The notes under the pieces: model-generated
The model's input: only the letters and a program-made list of their open reading frames with translations
Told to the model about the DNA's origin: nothing
Databases searched by the model: none
Made by a program: the position numbers and the translations under genes
Assembly (NCBI GenBank): GCA_040219135.1
Contig: JAVJTA010000003.1
Coordinates: 1 to 64,000 of the forward strand
Length of the DNA: 64,000 nucleotides
Reading direction: 5' to 3'
DNA from: UBA7803 sp040219135
Lineage (GTDB): Bacteria; Pseudomonadota; Gammaproteobacteria; Pseudomonadales; Azotimanducaceae
In this document: piece by piece, positions 41,221 through 50,301 of the stretch
Layout of the letters: each line of letters opens with the position of its first letter
How positions within the stretch are numbered: the first letter of the stretch is position 1

Positions 41221-42468
41221 ATGAGCCGAAAACCCACCCTTCACGTGCCCCAGACGCCGGCGCGCCCCGGGGAGGAACCGGACTTCAGCTACGTGCACCT
41301 GTCCGATGCGGGCGAGGTGGAACGCCCGGAGATCAACACCCGCGTGCGCGACATGGTGCACCTGTCCGAAGACATGGTCCGGGTGCTCGACGAGCAGCAC
41401 AAAGGCCTCGGCCCGTGGAATCCCCATCTCGACGAGCACGATCTGCAGGTGGGCCTGCGCCACATGCTGCTCACCCGGCTGTTCGACGAGCGCATGCTGC
41501 GCATGCAGCGGCAGGGCAAGATCACCTTCTACATGCAGTCCACGGGAGAGGAAGCGGTGTCCGTCGCGGCCGCTCAGGCGCTGCTGCCGTCGGACATGCT
41601 GTTTCCCCACTACCGCACTCAGGGCCTGCAGATCGCCCGGGGCCGCAATCTGGTGGACCTGATGTGCCAGTGCCTGTCCAACTCGCGCGACATGTGCAAG
41701 GGCCGGCAGATGCCGATCATGTACCACTGGGCGCGGGGCAACATCTTTTCCGTGTCCGGCAACCTCACCGTGCAGTATCCCCACGCCGTCGGCTGGGCCA
41801 TGGCCGCGGCGATCAAGGGCGAGGACGACGTCGCCGCCGCCTGGATCGGTGAAGGCTCCACCGCGGAAGCGGACTTCCACCACGCCATGACCTTCGCTGC
41901 GGTCTATCAGGCCCCGGTGATTCTCAACGTGACCAACAACCAGTGGGCGATCTCCACGTTTCAGGGCTTCGCCGGCGGCGAGCGGCGCACGTTTGCGGCG
42001 CGCGGGCCGGGCTATGGCATCGCCGCGCTGCGCGTGGACGGCAACGATTTCCTGGCGGTGTATGCGGCGACCCGCTGGGCGGCAGAACGTGCCCGTCGGG
42101 GTCACGGGCCGACGCTGATCGAGCACGTCACCTATCGTGCCGGCGCGCACTCGACCAGCGACGACCCGTCGCGCTACCGGCCCCGCAACGAAGCCCAGGC
42201 CTGGCCGCTGGGGGATCCCATCGAACGGCTCAAGCAGCACCTGATCGTCGAGGGGATGTGGTCCGACGAGCGCCATGAAGCGCTCATCGAGGAACTGCGC
42301 GACCACGTCACGGAATGCTGGGAGGAAGCCTGCAGCTACGGCACCATGACCGAAGGTCCGTTCCTCGACAAGAGCGAACTGTTCGAGGACGTGTTCAAGG
42401 ACATGCCCCAGCACCTGCTCGAACAACGCGATCAGCTGCGCGCCCTCGAAGAAGATCAGGACCAGTGA
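41221..42468 (+). CDS. bkdA1: Branched-chain 2-oxoacid dehydrogenase E1 alpha subunit
   Basis: 415 aa thiamine-diphosphate-binding alpha subunit. ITFYMQSTGEEAVSVAAAQA and FPHYRTQGLQIARG are the start of the fold; the ThDP motif is WIGEGSTAEADFHHAMTFA with NVTNNQWAIST (GDG-type, about residues 216-245). RAGAHSTSDDPSRYRP is the phosphorylation-loop-like region. It lies 28 bases before the E1 beta gene. Oxidises the 2-oxo acids of valine, leucine and isoleucine. Confidence 0.93.
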   Translation: MSRKPTLHVPQTPARPGEEPDFSYVHLSDAGEVERPEINTRVRDMVHLSEDMVRVLDEQHKGLGPWNPHLDEHDLQVGLRHMLLTRLFDERMLRMQRQGKITFYMQSTGEEAVSVAAAQALLPSDMLFPHYRTQGLQIARGRNLVDLMCQCLSNSRDMCKGRQMPIMYHWARGNIFSVSGNLTVQYPHAVGWAMAAAIKGEDDVAAAWIGEGSTAEADFHHAMTFAAVYQAPVILNVTNNQWAISTFQGFAGGERRTFAARGPGYGIAALRVDGNDFLAVYAATRWAAERARRGHGPTLIEHVTYRAGAHSTSDDPSRYRPRNEAQAWPLGDPIERLKQHLIVEGMWSDERHEALIEELRDHVTECWEEACSYGTMTEGPFLDKSELFEDVFKDMPQHLLEQRDQLRALEEDQDQ

Positions 42469-42496
42469 TTCAGCGCGGGCCAGCAAGGAACACGTC

Positions 42497-43513
42497 ATGC
42501 CACATATGAACATGATCCAGGCGCTGAACTCCGCCCAGGACATCATGCTCGGGCGCGACCCGAACGTGGTGATCATCGGCGAGGACGTCGGCTACTTCGG
42601 CGGTGTGTTCCGGACCACCGACGGGCTGCAGCGCAAGTACGGCGAGCACCGGGTGATCGACGCGCCCATCGCCGAGGGCGGCATCATCGGGGCGGTGATC
42701 GGCATGTCGGTGAACGGCCTGCGCCCGGTCGCCGAGATCCAGTTCGCCGACTGCATCTACCCGGGGTTCGATCAGATCGCGAGTCAGCTGGCGCGCATCC
42801 GCTATCGCACGGCCGGTGATTTCTTCACTCCAGTCACCATCCGCACGCCGTGCGGCGGCGGCATCCGCGGGGGCCAGACGCACTCCCAGAGCCCGGAGGG
42901 CCTGTTCACCCACGTGAGCGGCCTCAAGGTGATCATGCCGTCGAACCCCCACGACGCGAAGGGCCTGCTGATCAGCGCCATCGAAGACGACGATCCGGTG
43001 ATCTTCTTCGAGCCGAAGCGCATCTACAACGGACCCTTCGACGGCGACCCGGACAAACCGGCGGTGCCGTGGAGCACCCATCCGAAGGGCGAAGTGCCCG
43101 AGGACTACTACACGGTACCCATCGGCCGCGCCGAGGTCGTGGAGGAGGGCGAGGACCTGACGATTCTCTGCTACGGCACGATGGTCCACGTCGCCCAGGC
43201 GGCGGCAAAGCGGGTGGAGGCCGACGCCGAGATCATCGATCTGCGCACCCTGGCGCCGCTGGACGTCGACACCATCCGCCGCTCGGTGCAGAAGACCGGG
43301 CGTTGTGTGGTGGTGCACGAGGCCACCCGGTTCTCGGGCTACGGAGCCGAGCTCACGGCCACGGTACAGGAGGAATGCTTCTACCACCTGGAAGCCCCCA
43401 TCGAACGCGTGTGCGGCTGGGACACGCCGTATCCCCACGCCTTCGAGTGGGATTACTTTCCTGGTCAGAAGCGTCTCGCTGCGGCCATCGAAAAGGTGCT
43501 GGAGGCGGAATGA
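42497..43513 (+). CDS. bkdA2: Branched-chain 2-oxoacid dehydrogenase E1 beta subunit
   Basis: 338 aa transketolase-like subunit. MIQALNSAQDIMLGRDPNV, GEDVGYFGGVFRTTDGLQ and FADCIYPGFDQIASQLARI are typical, as is GGGIRGGQTHSQSPEGLFTH. The C-terminal domain ends near HAFEWDYFPGQKR. AAGGAA precedes the ATG. The stop overlaps the E2 start (ATGA), so E1 and E2 are made together. Confidence 0.94.
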   Translation: MPHMNMIQALNSAQDIMLGRDPNVVIIGEDVGYFGGVFRTTDGLQRKYGEHRVIDAPIAEGGIIGAVIGMSVNGLRPVAEIQFADCIYPGFDQIASQLARIRYRTAGDFFTPVTIRTPCGGGIRGGQTHSQSPEGLFTHVSGLKVIMPSNPHDAKGLLISAIEDDDPVIFFEPKRIYNGPFDGDPDKPAVPWSTHPKGEVPEDYYTVPIGRAEVVEEGEDLTILCYGTMVHVAQAAAKRVEADAEIIDLRTLAPLDVDTIRRSVQKTGRCVVVHEATRFSGYGAELTATVQEECFYHLEAPIERVCGWDTPYPHAFEWDYFPGQKRLAAAIEKVLEAE

Positions 43514-44964
43514 GCGAGTACGTATTCAAGCTCCCGGACCTGGGTGAGGGCACGGTCGAGGCGGAGATCGTCGAGTGGCACGTCAAGCCCGGTGACGTGG
43601 TGAAGGAAGGCGACATTGTCTGCGACGTCATGACCGACAAAGCCAACGTCGAGGTGCCGGCCCCGGTGGACGGAAAAGTGCTGCGCACCAGCGGTGAGCC
43701 CGGCGATATCGTCGCGGTGGGCGCCGAGCTGATCGCGCTGGAGGCTGCTGTCAAAGCCGCGGGGAAAGGCGTCGGCAGAGGTGCAGGTAGCGGCTCAGGC
43801 AAACGCTCCGAAAAGACCGCGGACAAGACCGCCAACGAGACGGTCGACGAGACTGTCGGCAAGACTGTCACCAAGAAGGGCGGCGATGCCGGTGATCGCG
43901 GCGAGAGATCGACGCCGGAGAACATCCGGTCTGCGGACACGGCGTCCGCGAAGGACACGGTAGCGCAGCCGGAAGCCGAGCCGGTGCGCGACGCGCAGGA
44001 CGAGCAGCCGGCGCAGGCCCCGGCGGGTGCCCCAGCCGTCGCGGACACGCCGGCGGCGGCCCGGGACCGCGACGACGACCGTGGCCCGGTGATCACCTCG
44101 CCGGCCATCCGTCGGCGCGCCAAGGAAGCCGGCGTGGACCTCCACGACGTGCCCGGGTCCGGGCCGCGCGGGCGCATTCTGCGCCGCGATCTCGAAGCGT
44201 TTCTCGAAGGCGCCCCGGTGCCGCGAACCGCGCCGGCTTCGGCTGCTGCGCGGGAACCGGACGGCGAGGAATTCACGGAAGCGAAAGTGATCGGCGTGCG
44301 CCGGGTGATCGCCGAACGCATGTCCCAGAGCAAGCGCGAGATCCCCCACTTCGCCTACGTGGAGGAGGTGGACGTCAGCGAGCTCGAGCGTCTGCGCCGC
44401 CACCTCAACGACACGCACGAGCGCCGGCTCTCCGTGCTGCCTTTCATCGCCGCGGCGCTGATCCGCGCGCTGGCCGAGTTTCCGCAGTGCAACGCCCGCT
44501 ACGATGCCGAGCGCAATATGCTGCAGACGTTCCGGCCGGTGCATCTCGGCATCGCCACGCAGACGGCGGACGGACTCAAGGTGCCGGTGGTGCGCGACGC
44601 CCAGCGGCTCGACCTGTGGCGTCTGGCGAGTGAGATCGCCCGGGTTGCCGAGGCGGCACGGGAGGGCAAGGCCGGGCGCCAGGAGCTGTCCGGTTCGACC
44701 ATCACCATCACCAGTCTCGGCCGCATGGGCGGGATCGTCACCACGCCGGTGATCAACTACCCGGAGGTGGGCATCATCGGCGTGAACAAGGCCGTGGACC
44801 GGCCCATGGTGGTGGACGGTCAGGTGCGCATCCGCACGATGATGAACCTGTCGAGCTCGTTCGATCACCGCTTCGTCGACGGCTTCGACGCCGCCGCCAT
44901 GATCCAGCGCATCCGCACGCTGCTCGAGCATCCGGCAACGCTGTTTCTCGGCGACCCGGGCTGA
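43510..44964 (+). CDS. bkdB: Branched-chain 2-oxoacid dehydrogenase E2 (dihydrolipoamide acyltransferase)
   Basis: 484 aa. One N-terminal lipoyl domain (1-80) with the lipoylated Lys44 in VMTDKANVEVP. A long charged linker (about 85-185), rich in K, T, D and A with repeated KT-type units, leads to the E1/E3-binding domain (about 195-235, SPAIRRRAKEAGVDLHDVPG with GPRGRI). The acyltransferase domain ends with SSSFDHRFVDGF (catalytic His453). No E3 (lipoamide dehydrogenase) gene follows; it must be elsewhere. Confidence 0.94.
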   Translation: MSEYVFKLPDLGEGTVEAEIVEWHVKPGDVVKEGDIVCDVMTDKANVEVPAPVDGKVLRTSGEPGDIVAVGAELIALEAAVKAAGKGVGRGAGSGSGKRSEKTADKTANETVDETVGKTVTKKGGDAGDRGERSTPENIRSADTASAKDTVAQPEAEPVRDAQDEQPAQAPAGAPAVADTPAAARDRDDDRGPVITSPAIRRRAKEAGVDLHDVPGSGPRGRILRRDLEAFLEGAPVPRTAPASAAAREPDGEEFTEAKVIGVRRVIAERMSQSKREIPHFAYVEEVDVSELERLRRHLNDTHERRLSVLPFIAAALIRALAEFPQCNARYDAERNMLQTFRPVHLGIATQTADGLKVPVVRDAQRLDLWRLASEIARVAEAAREGKAGRQELSGSTITITSLGRMGGIVTTPVINYPEVGIIGVNKAVDRPMVVDGQVRIRTMMNLSSSFDHRFVDGFDAAAMIQRIRTLLEHPATLFLGDPG

Positions 44965-45808
44965 TCAGGCGAGCAGCGGACGTCCGGCGATGGCCTGGAA
45001 GAACACGAAGGTGGTGAACGCCGCGTAGACCAGCGACACGAGGCCGACCCCAGTGAGGGCTGCCGGCCGGCTCAGCCGGCGTGCGAGCAGCCAGCCGATC
45101 AGCGGCAGCACCTGCATGGCGTGCATGCCGAAAAAGTGGGCGGCCCGCAGGTCGCCGCCCTCCCGGGTCCAGCCGAACAGCCACAGGCCGCCGGCATCGG
45201 TGGCGGGGGCGTTCACCCAGTGGCCGCTCTGGTTCCCGAGATAGCCGCCGAAGCCGCCGCCCAGCGCAAACGTCAAGGCGAGACCGGAGACCACGGCCCA
45301 GACGTAGGGGCTGCGGCGCCGGCCACGGGTGGCGACGAGAATCTCCAGTGCCATCCACAGGCAAACGCTGACCAACGTAACCGCACCGAGGCCCATGAGC
45401 GAGTAGGCGATGGCGTGGAAGGGGGTGGTGCGATTGAAGTGCGAGGTTTCGCCGATGGCTCCCTGCCAGGTGATGTAGGCGACCTCCGCGGCCGCCCAGA
45501 AGATCGGGATCCAGGTCATCAGGCGGCCGCGCCAGGTGCGGAAGTAGCCGTCGCCGAGGAGCGACGCGAACCAGGCGAGGGTCAGGAAGTAGACCGCGAG
45601 GGACAGCTGGAACTTGAACGGCTTGGTCCACACCGACACGCCCTGCAGCAGGCGTTCGTCGACGCTCATGAGGACGAGACTGGCCGCGGCGAGGGCCAGG
45701 TAGACGCCGGCCCAGAGGGTCCATGCCGAATGGCGGTTCAGCAGTTCGGTGCCCGTTCCCGAACGCGCCGGCTCGTGCGCCTCGAGCAGTCGTTGGCCGG
45801 GCGCGCTC
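44965..45808 (-). CDS. Multi-pass membrane protein, unknown function
   Basis: 281 aa with about seven hydrophobic segments, for instance AWTLWAGVYLALAAASLVLM, FQLSLAVYFLTLAWFASLL, FHAIAYSLMGLGAVTLVSV, WAVVSGLALTFALGGGFGGY and LVSLVYAAFTTFVFFQAIAG. Conserved-looking polar motifs are KPFKFQLS and HFFGMHAMQVLPL. No family name is certain. Its GTG start (45810) overlaps the stop of the ABA4-like gene. Its stop directly abuts that of bkdB (TGATCA). Confidence 0.75.
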
Positions 45809-46259
45809 ACGCCGTGCCCGCTGCCGGCTGCTCGTCACCGCGCAACCAGCCGCTTATCGTGCGCACGGCGAGGTACAGGGCGAGTCCCAGGGGTCCGGCC
45901 AGGAAGGTGGCAGCCAGGCAGGGAATCAAGGCCAGGTGCGGAACGCCGTGGCTCTGGGCGTCTTCGACCTCCCAGCTGCCGACGAACAGATCGAAGGCGA
46001 GATAGTGGACCCAGCCGGCCAGCAGCAGGCCATCGACGGTGAACAGGGCAGAGACTTCGGCCAGAGAACCGAAGCCGCTCCCTTCCGGGGCACTGCCGAG
46101 GTGCGTGGCCATGAGAAACGCGTAGATCCCGGCGATCAGCAGCGGGATGATCTGACGAGCGACGACGGTGACGACGACGCGGTTGCGCGGGAGCAGAACC
46201 AGTCCGGCCCACCCGACCATGGCCAGGGCGCCGCTCACGGAAAACAAGGTGTCCAGCAC
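45807..46259 (-). CDS. ABA4-like (DUF4281) family membrane protein
   Basis: 150 aa with four hydrophobic helices: LFSVSGALAMVGWAGLVLL, QIIPLLIAGIYAFLMAT, LAEVSALFTVDGLLLAGWVHYLA and HLALIPCLAATFLAGPLGLALYL. The motif GLLLAGWVHYLAFDLFVGSW matches the DUF4281/ABA4-like family, which has a plant member in neoxanthin synthesis; bacterial function is unknown. The start is GTG with GGGGAG upstream. Coupled to the following membrane gene. Confidence 0.85.
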   Translation of the reverse strand: MLDTLFSVSGALAMVGWAGLVLLPRNRVVVTVVARQIIPLLIAGIYAFLMATHLGSAPEGSGFGSLAEVSALFTVDGLLLAGWVHYLAFDLFVGSWEVEDAQSHGVPHLALIPCLAATFLAGPLGLALYLAVRTISGWLRGDEQPAAGTA

Positions 46260-46332
46260 GATTCATCTCCCCGCTTCGTTGCAGAATATCGTCGCATGGC
46301 GCGATCTTACTTGAATCCGGCTGCCGGGGTTT

Positions 46333-46470
46333 TCAGGATTCCGCCAGCTTCCGTTCCAGCCCGTCGGTTATCAGGTCCAGCATGTACTTGAAGTCGTTGC
46401 GCTCGTCCTGTCCGCTCATGTGAAAATGGACGTGCCCACGCAGATACGGGTACGCCGCCTGGAGGGTCAT
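46333..46470 (-). pseudogene. C-terminal fragment of a TetR-type regulator
   Basis: The minus strand reads TLQAAYPYLRGHVHFHMSG, then DFKYMLDLITDGLERKL to a stop. The F-x-x-x-LDLxxDGLE ending is typical of TetR C-terminal domains. The DNA-binding part is missing: beyond 46470 the sequence belongs to another truncated gene on the opposite strand. Confidence 0.5.
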
Positions 46471-46471
46471 C

Positions 46472-46828
46472 GTGTCCACAAGTCGCATTGCCACATGGAT
46501 ACGCCGCGCGCTGCTGGGCTTCGCCTCTATGCTGGTGATCGCAGTTCTGGCGCTCATGGTCTATCAGCGTTTTTCTGACGGCCCCACCGGCCCACTCGCC
46601 GGCGGACCGTTCCGCACGGGAGAGGTGGTTTCGGCTCCAGTGGCAGATTGGTCGCCCCTGCGCGGGGACTTCGAGTTCGAGTTGGTGGGCGATGGCACGT
46701 CGAGAACCGCGGGGGGGATATGGCTCGATGGCAATGTGTACATCTCCTGCGATCTGGGGTTCATGTGGTCGCGCCTGCCGTCAGGTTGCGCCGATGGAGG
46801 TGGGCCCCAGACCTCAGCAGCCGCCTAA
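46472..46828 (+). pseudogene. Truncated membrane-anchored protein of unknown family
   Basis: 118 codons from GTG. One membrane helix, ALLGFASMLVIAVLALMVY, is followed by a small beta-rich part: GPLAGGPFRTGEVVSAPVAD, RGDFEFELVGDG, and WLDGNVYISCDLGFMWSRLP. This looks like the front part of longer proteobacterial proteins with a VYIPCDLGF-like motif. After LPSG the sequence loses that character and stops within a GCCTAAC box at 46823, so the 3' part is probably lost. Confidence 0.45.
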
Positions 46829-46829
46829 C
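46823..46829. other. Isolated attC-like box
   Basis: GCAGCC-GCCTAAC-GACAT resembles the edges of the attC sites at 16135 and 19187 (GCC-GCCTAAC-G). No GTTRRRY partner is found within 150 bases, so this may be a fragment or chance. Confidence 0.25.
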
Positions 46830-46865
46830 GACATCTGGTTTTTTCGCGTCACGCAGTAGCTCTCG

Positions 46866-47528
46866 CTACGAAGTAGCCGTTCGACTGAGATCTTCGCGCG
46901 ACTCTGCGGCCTTTGTGCAGACCAGGAACAGGCTGTTCGCGCGGCCATGGGTCCAGTGCTCCTGTTCCTCGAAGCCGGCCGCTGCCACCTCCCGCAACAC
47001 CTCGTTTGATTTCACGAAACTCACGTACGGTGCTTTCCCGATCCATTGCATCACCGGGATGACCGGTCGCAGGAACCACATCCGTTCGGCGAGGCAGACG
47101 GTGCTCGATACGAAAATTCCGCCGGGCTTCAGCAGCCGATGGATCTTGGCCAGTGCCGCCGTGCGATCCGGCAGCAGGTGCAGCAGGTTCAGCGCCAGCA
47201 CCATGTCGTAGCGGCCGTCCGGTGACTCGAAGTCTTCCACGCCGGACTGCCTGAAGCCCACGTTGTCGATTCCGGCCTGCTCAGCTTTCTCGCGGCCGAT
47301 CTCGATCATCGCGGCAGAGACATCGGTCGCCAGAATGTGTGCCACGTACGGAGCATGCTCCAGCGCCGTCAATCCGGTCCCGCAGCCGAACTCCAGCACA
47401 TTCATGTTCGGCCGCATGAGCGCCTGCGTGGTGGCCAGCTTGCGGGCGTAGCTTTCGGCGTCGGCGAGGGGTTGCTTGCTGTAACCGGGAGCGACCCGGT
47501 CCCAGAACTCGCTGGATGTGACGGCCAT
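46866..47528 (-). CDS. Class I SAM-dependent methyltransferase
   Basis: 220 aa. The SAM-binding motif I is NVLEFGCGTGLTALEHAP (about residues 43-60), followed by ILATDVSAAMIEIGREKAE and DMVLALNLLHLLPDRTAAL. The C-terminal part has FVSSTVCLAERMWFLRP. It resembles UbiE/Methyltransf_11-type proteins of unknown substrate. Start at ATG 47528; the longer frame to 47759 is antisense of the LysR remnant. Divergent from that remnant, which may have been its regulator. Confidence 0.88.
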   Translation of the reverse strand: MAVTSSEFWDRVAPGYSKQPLADAESYARKLATTQALMRPNMNVLEFGCGTGLTALEHAPYVAHILATDVSAAMIEIGREKAEQAGIDNVGFRQSGVEDFESPDGRYDMVLALNLLHLLPDRTAALAKIHRLLKPGGIFVSSTVCLAERMWFLRPVIPVMQWIGKAPYVSFVKSNEVLREVAAAGFEEQEHWTHGRANSLFLVCTKAAESREDLSRTATS

Positions 47529-47630
47529 GACGGATACCTCGGTGGCTGTTGCGTCGTTCGAGGGGTCATTTGGACATACGTTGATAGCGTATAGAATGCC
47601 CATATCTGATGGTGTGGCATACGCAAATAG

Positions 47631-48430
47631 ATGAATTGGGACGATATCGCCTTCGACTGGAATCAGGTCCGGGCGTTTCTCGCTGCCTGCGAGGAAGGAT
47701 CGCTTTCTGCCGCCGCCCGCGCGCTGCATCAGACGCAAAGCGATGGCAGAGGCGGCCAACCGGGTCTCGCTGGCAGCGTCCGGGCAGTCTCAGGCTATTG
47801 AAGGACGCGTGTGCATCACGGCCAGCGAAATGCTGGCGACCTACTACCTGCCGCCCATGCTGCGAAAGCTCCGCGAGCAGGCGCCGGGTATCGTGATCGA
47901 GGTGGTGGCTTCCGACGAGGTTCGCGACCTCATCCGTCGCGAGGCCGATATAGCCATCCGCCATGCTCAGCCGACTCAACCCGATCTCGTTCCGCCGCAT
48001 CGGATTTCTGCGGGGCCGCATCTACGCCGCGCGACGGTTGCTGGACGAGGTCGGCACGCCGCGCAGCTTCGACGATCTGGCAGATCAGGATTTCGTCGGT
48101 ATCGACAACACCGAAGCGCTGATCGCTGGACTGGCGGAGCAGGGGCTTGAGCTGCGTCTCGAACAGTTCCGCGTTCATGCCGCCAGCGGCAACTGCATGC
48201 TGCAGCTCATCCGCGAGGGTCTCGGATTCGGGTTTCTGCCCATGGATACAGGCGGGCTCTTCGACGATCTCGTCTGCGTGTTGCCGGACCTCTTCGACCC
48301 GGAGATCCCGGTGTGGCTGGTGTCTCATCGGGAACTGCACACCAGCCGGCGCATCCGCGTTGTCTACGACCTCCTGGCGGAGGAACTCGGGACGCTGACG
48401 AGAGCAGCGGGTCAGGACCGGACTACTTGA
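47631..48430 (+). pseudogene. Broken LysR-family transcriptional regulator
   Basis: The first frame gives FDWNQVRAFLAACEEGSLS with AAARALHQTQ, the LysR helix-turn-helix. Frame is lost near 47740, with a deletion, and resumes in another frame as GRVCITASEMLATYYLPPML. A second break near 47965 leads to a third frame with RIYAARRLLDEVGTPRSF and a complete C-terminal part. The gene cannot make a full-length product. Confidence 0.75.
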
Positions 48431-48631
48431 GCGCGTGCGTTGGTTCCTGCTCCGATCCGGTTGGCCACCTCGAGTGGATTTCGTGATTCCGAACACAGGC
48501 AGCGACATCGGATCGGCCTATCTTCTGCCGGGCGGCCGGGAGAACGCGCTGGCTCTCCCCCCTCTCCCCCAACCCGGAACCAGGCGTGTTCGCCGTTCCC
48601 GGCCGCGCTCAACGAACTTCAGGAGAAACGG

Positions 48632-49171
48632 ATGACCAGTGGTTGGATCAAGGGAATCATCGTCGGCAGCGTGGTCGCGACCGCCGGTGGCGCCATTGCG
48701 ACGAGTTACAGCATCCGGGGCGATGCCATTGTGCCTCCGCCCGCGTCCGCCGAGGTGGTCAAGGTCGCTCCGGCCACCGAGATGGTATCGGTTCCCCGTG
48801 AGGTCTGCGAAGACGTGACCATCACGCACCAGGCAGAGCCCAGGGACAAGCACAAGGTCCTGGGGACGGCGACCGGCGCCGTACTCGGTGGCCTGCTCGG
48901 CAACCAGGTCGGCGGGGGAAATGGCAAAAAGCTCGCCACCGTCGCGGGTGCCGCGGCTGGCGCCTACGCAGGAAGAAAGGCTCAGGAACACGCTCAGGCG
49001 GACGATACCTACACCACGACCGAGCAGCGTTGCTCGACGGTAGCTGAGACGGTCGAAAGAACCGTCGGGTACGACGTCACTTATCGTATCGGCGACGAGG
49101 AGAGCCAGATCCGTCTGGAGCAGGATCCGGGCAGGCAGATACCGCTCGTCGACGGCGAAATCGCGATCTGA
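48632..49171 (+). CDS. Glycine-zipper 2TM-domain envelope protein
   Basis: 179 aa. The N-terminal hydrophobic segment GIIVGSVVATAGGAIATSY may be an anchor. The glycine zipper is GTATGAVLGGLLGNQVGGGN with KLATVAGAAAGAYAGRKAQE, the motif of the 17-kDa antigen family. The C-terminal part, VGYDVTYRIGDEESQIRLEQ, is the usual closing domain. AGGAGAAA precedes ATG 48632. Likely an envelope protein; function unknown. Confidence 0.87.
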   Translation: MTSGWIKGIIVGSVVATAGGAIATSYSIRGDAIVPPPASAEVVKVAPATEMVSVPREVCEDVTITHQAEPRDKHKVLGTATGAVLGGLLGNQVGGGNGKKLATVAGAAAGAYAGRKAQEHAQADDTYTTTEQRCSTVAETVERTVGYDVTYRIGDEESQIRLEQDPGRQIPLVDGEIAI

Positions 49172-49203
49172 GGCTCACGGCACCCGCCGCGCTCAGGCTC
49201 GCG

Positions 49204-49665
49204 TCACGGGTTCGCGGCCTCGACGTAGCAGACTTCCAGTTTGACCCCATCAGGGTCTGCGAAGAAGACGGCGTAATACTGCTTGCCGTAGGCCGGGTGG
49301 CCCCCATAGTCCATCGGCGGGTCGAGTACCTCACCACCGATTTCCGCCACCGCAATGTGCGCTCGGTTGACGGCTTCTTCGCTATCCGCGTGGAAAGCCA
49401 GGTGATGCGGTCCCGGTTCATAGCGGTCGTAGCGTCGGTCGCGACTGTCCGCCCGAGCGGGTCGAACTTCGATTCCGAATACTGATCCGTCGGTGCATCT
49501 GATACTCCAGGTCGCTCTGCGAGGGTTCGCCCCGGTCCAGTCGGGGTCATCGACGAACCACCGTCGGTAGCCAATCGACGAGAGCAACGCATCATAGAAG
49601 GGGATGGATCTTTGCGGATATCCAACCGAGATGTCGATGTGGCTCAACGGTCCGGAGATCGCCAT
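49204..49665 (-). CDS. VOC-family protein (glyoxalase-like)
   Basis: 153 aa. It begins HIDISVGYPQRSIPFYDALL, has HLAFHADSEEAVNRAHIAV and closes with YYAVFFADPDGVKLEVCYV, the metal-type Glu in LEV. Substrate unknown. Third of three minus-strand genes after a methyltransferase and a kinase-like gene, 38 bases from the latter. Confidence 0.87.
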   Translation of the reverse strand: MAISGPLSHIDISVGYPQRSIPFYDALLSSIGYRRWFVDDPDWTGANPRRATWSIRCTDGSVFGIEVRPARADSRDRRYDRYEPGPHHLAFHADSEEAVNRAHIAVAEIGGEVLDPPMDYGGHPAYGKQYYAVFFADPDGVKLEVCYVEAANP

Positions 49666-49703
49666 CGTTCTGCTCCCAGATTCCGGGAGGCTGAGAAGTC
49701 TGA

Positions 49704-50285
49704 TTAAGCCAGCAGTCCAAGCAGCTCGGCAACGTCTCCGGAAGTCGCATCCAGCATCGACTCGCCATCGGTGTCCGCTCTGAGGATTTCATCAATCGCG
49801 ATGGACCGTTGAATGAAGGCGTCGACCAATCTTTGCTCGGCCGTGGTGCGGGTCTCGTAATCGCTGCTTCGTTTGATACGCTCCGTGATCACGCGGTTGG
49901 GAGCCGTGAGCCAGGTCGCAGCAACCCGAGGGTAGCCTGCCGCGCGGACTGATTCCGGGAGAATGGCTGAGCCCTCGAACACGAGTCCAGGATCAAAGGG
50001 GTTGTTCAATCGCGATCGGATGATGGCGTCGATGATTGGCCAGACGTTGCTTCGATAGTGCGAGAGGACCGAGTCCACCAGCTCCGCAACCGACAGGCGG
50101 GTGTAGTGATCCACAACGTCGTCCGGTATCTGGTTGCCGCCGGCATTCCACGGTCGCCCGGGATGCCTGGCAAGCTGATCCGTCGATAGATGGTTCCAGT
50201 CCAGCTCTTCGGCCAGGCGGCGTCCCAGAGTCGACTTGCCCGCATGGGACGTACCGCCGATCAGGACCAGCTTGGCTCGCTTCAT
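49704..50285 (-). CDS. P-loop NTPase, kinase-like
   Basis: 193 aa. Walker A is LIGGTSHAGKSTLGRRLA (about residues 6-23). STDQLARHPGRPW and VFEGSAILPESVRA follow, then TERIKRSSDYETRTTAEQR. This resembles small-molecule kinases of the AAA_33/shikimate kinase-like group. The start is ATG 50285, since the frame upstream overlaps the methyltransferase 3' end. Substrate unknown. Confidence 0.75.
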   Translation of the reverse strand: MKRAKLVLIGGTSHAGKSTLGRRLAEELDWNHLSTDQLARHPGRPWNAGGNQIPDDVVDHYTRLSVAELVDSVLSHYRSNVWPIIDAIIRSRLNNPFDPGLVFEGSAILPESVRAAGYPRVAATWLTAPNRVITERIKRSSDYETRTTAEQRLVDAFIQRSIAIDEILRADTDGESMLDATSGDVAELLGLLA

Positions 50286-50301
50286 TGATGTGACGTTCCA
50301 G

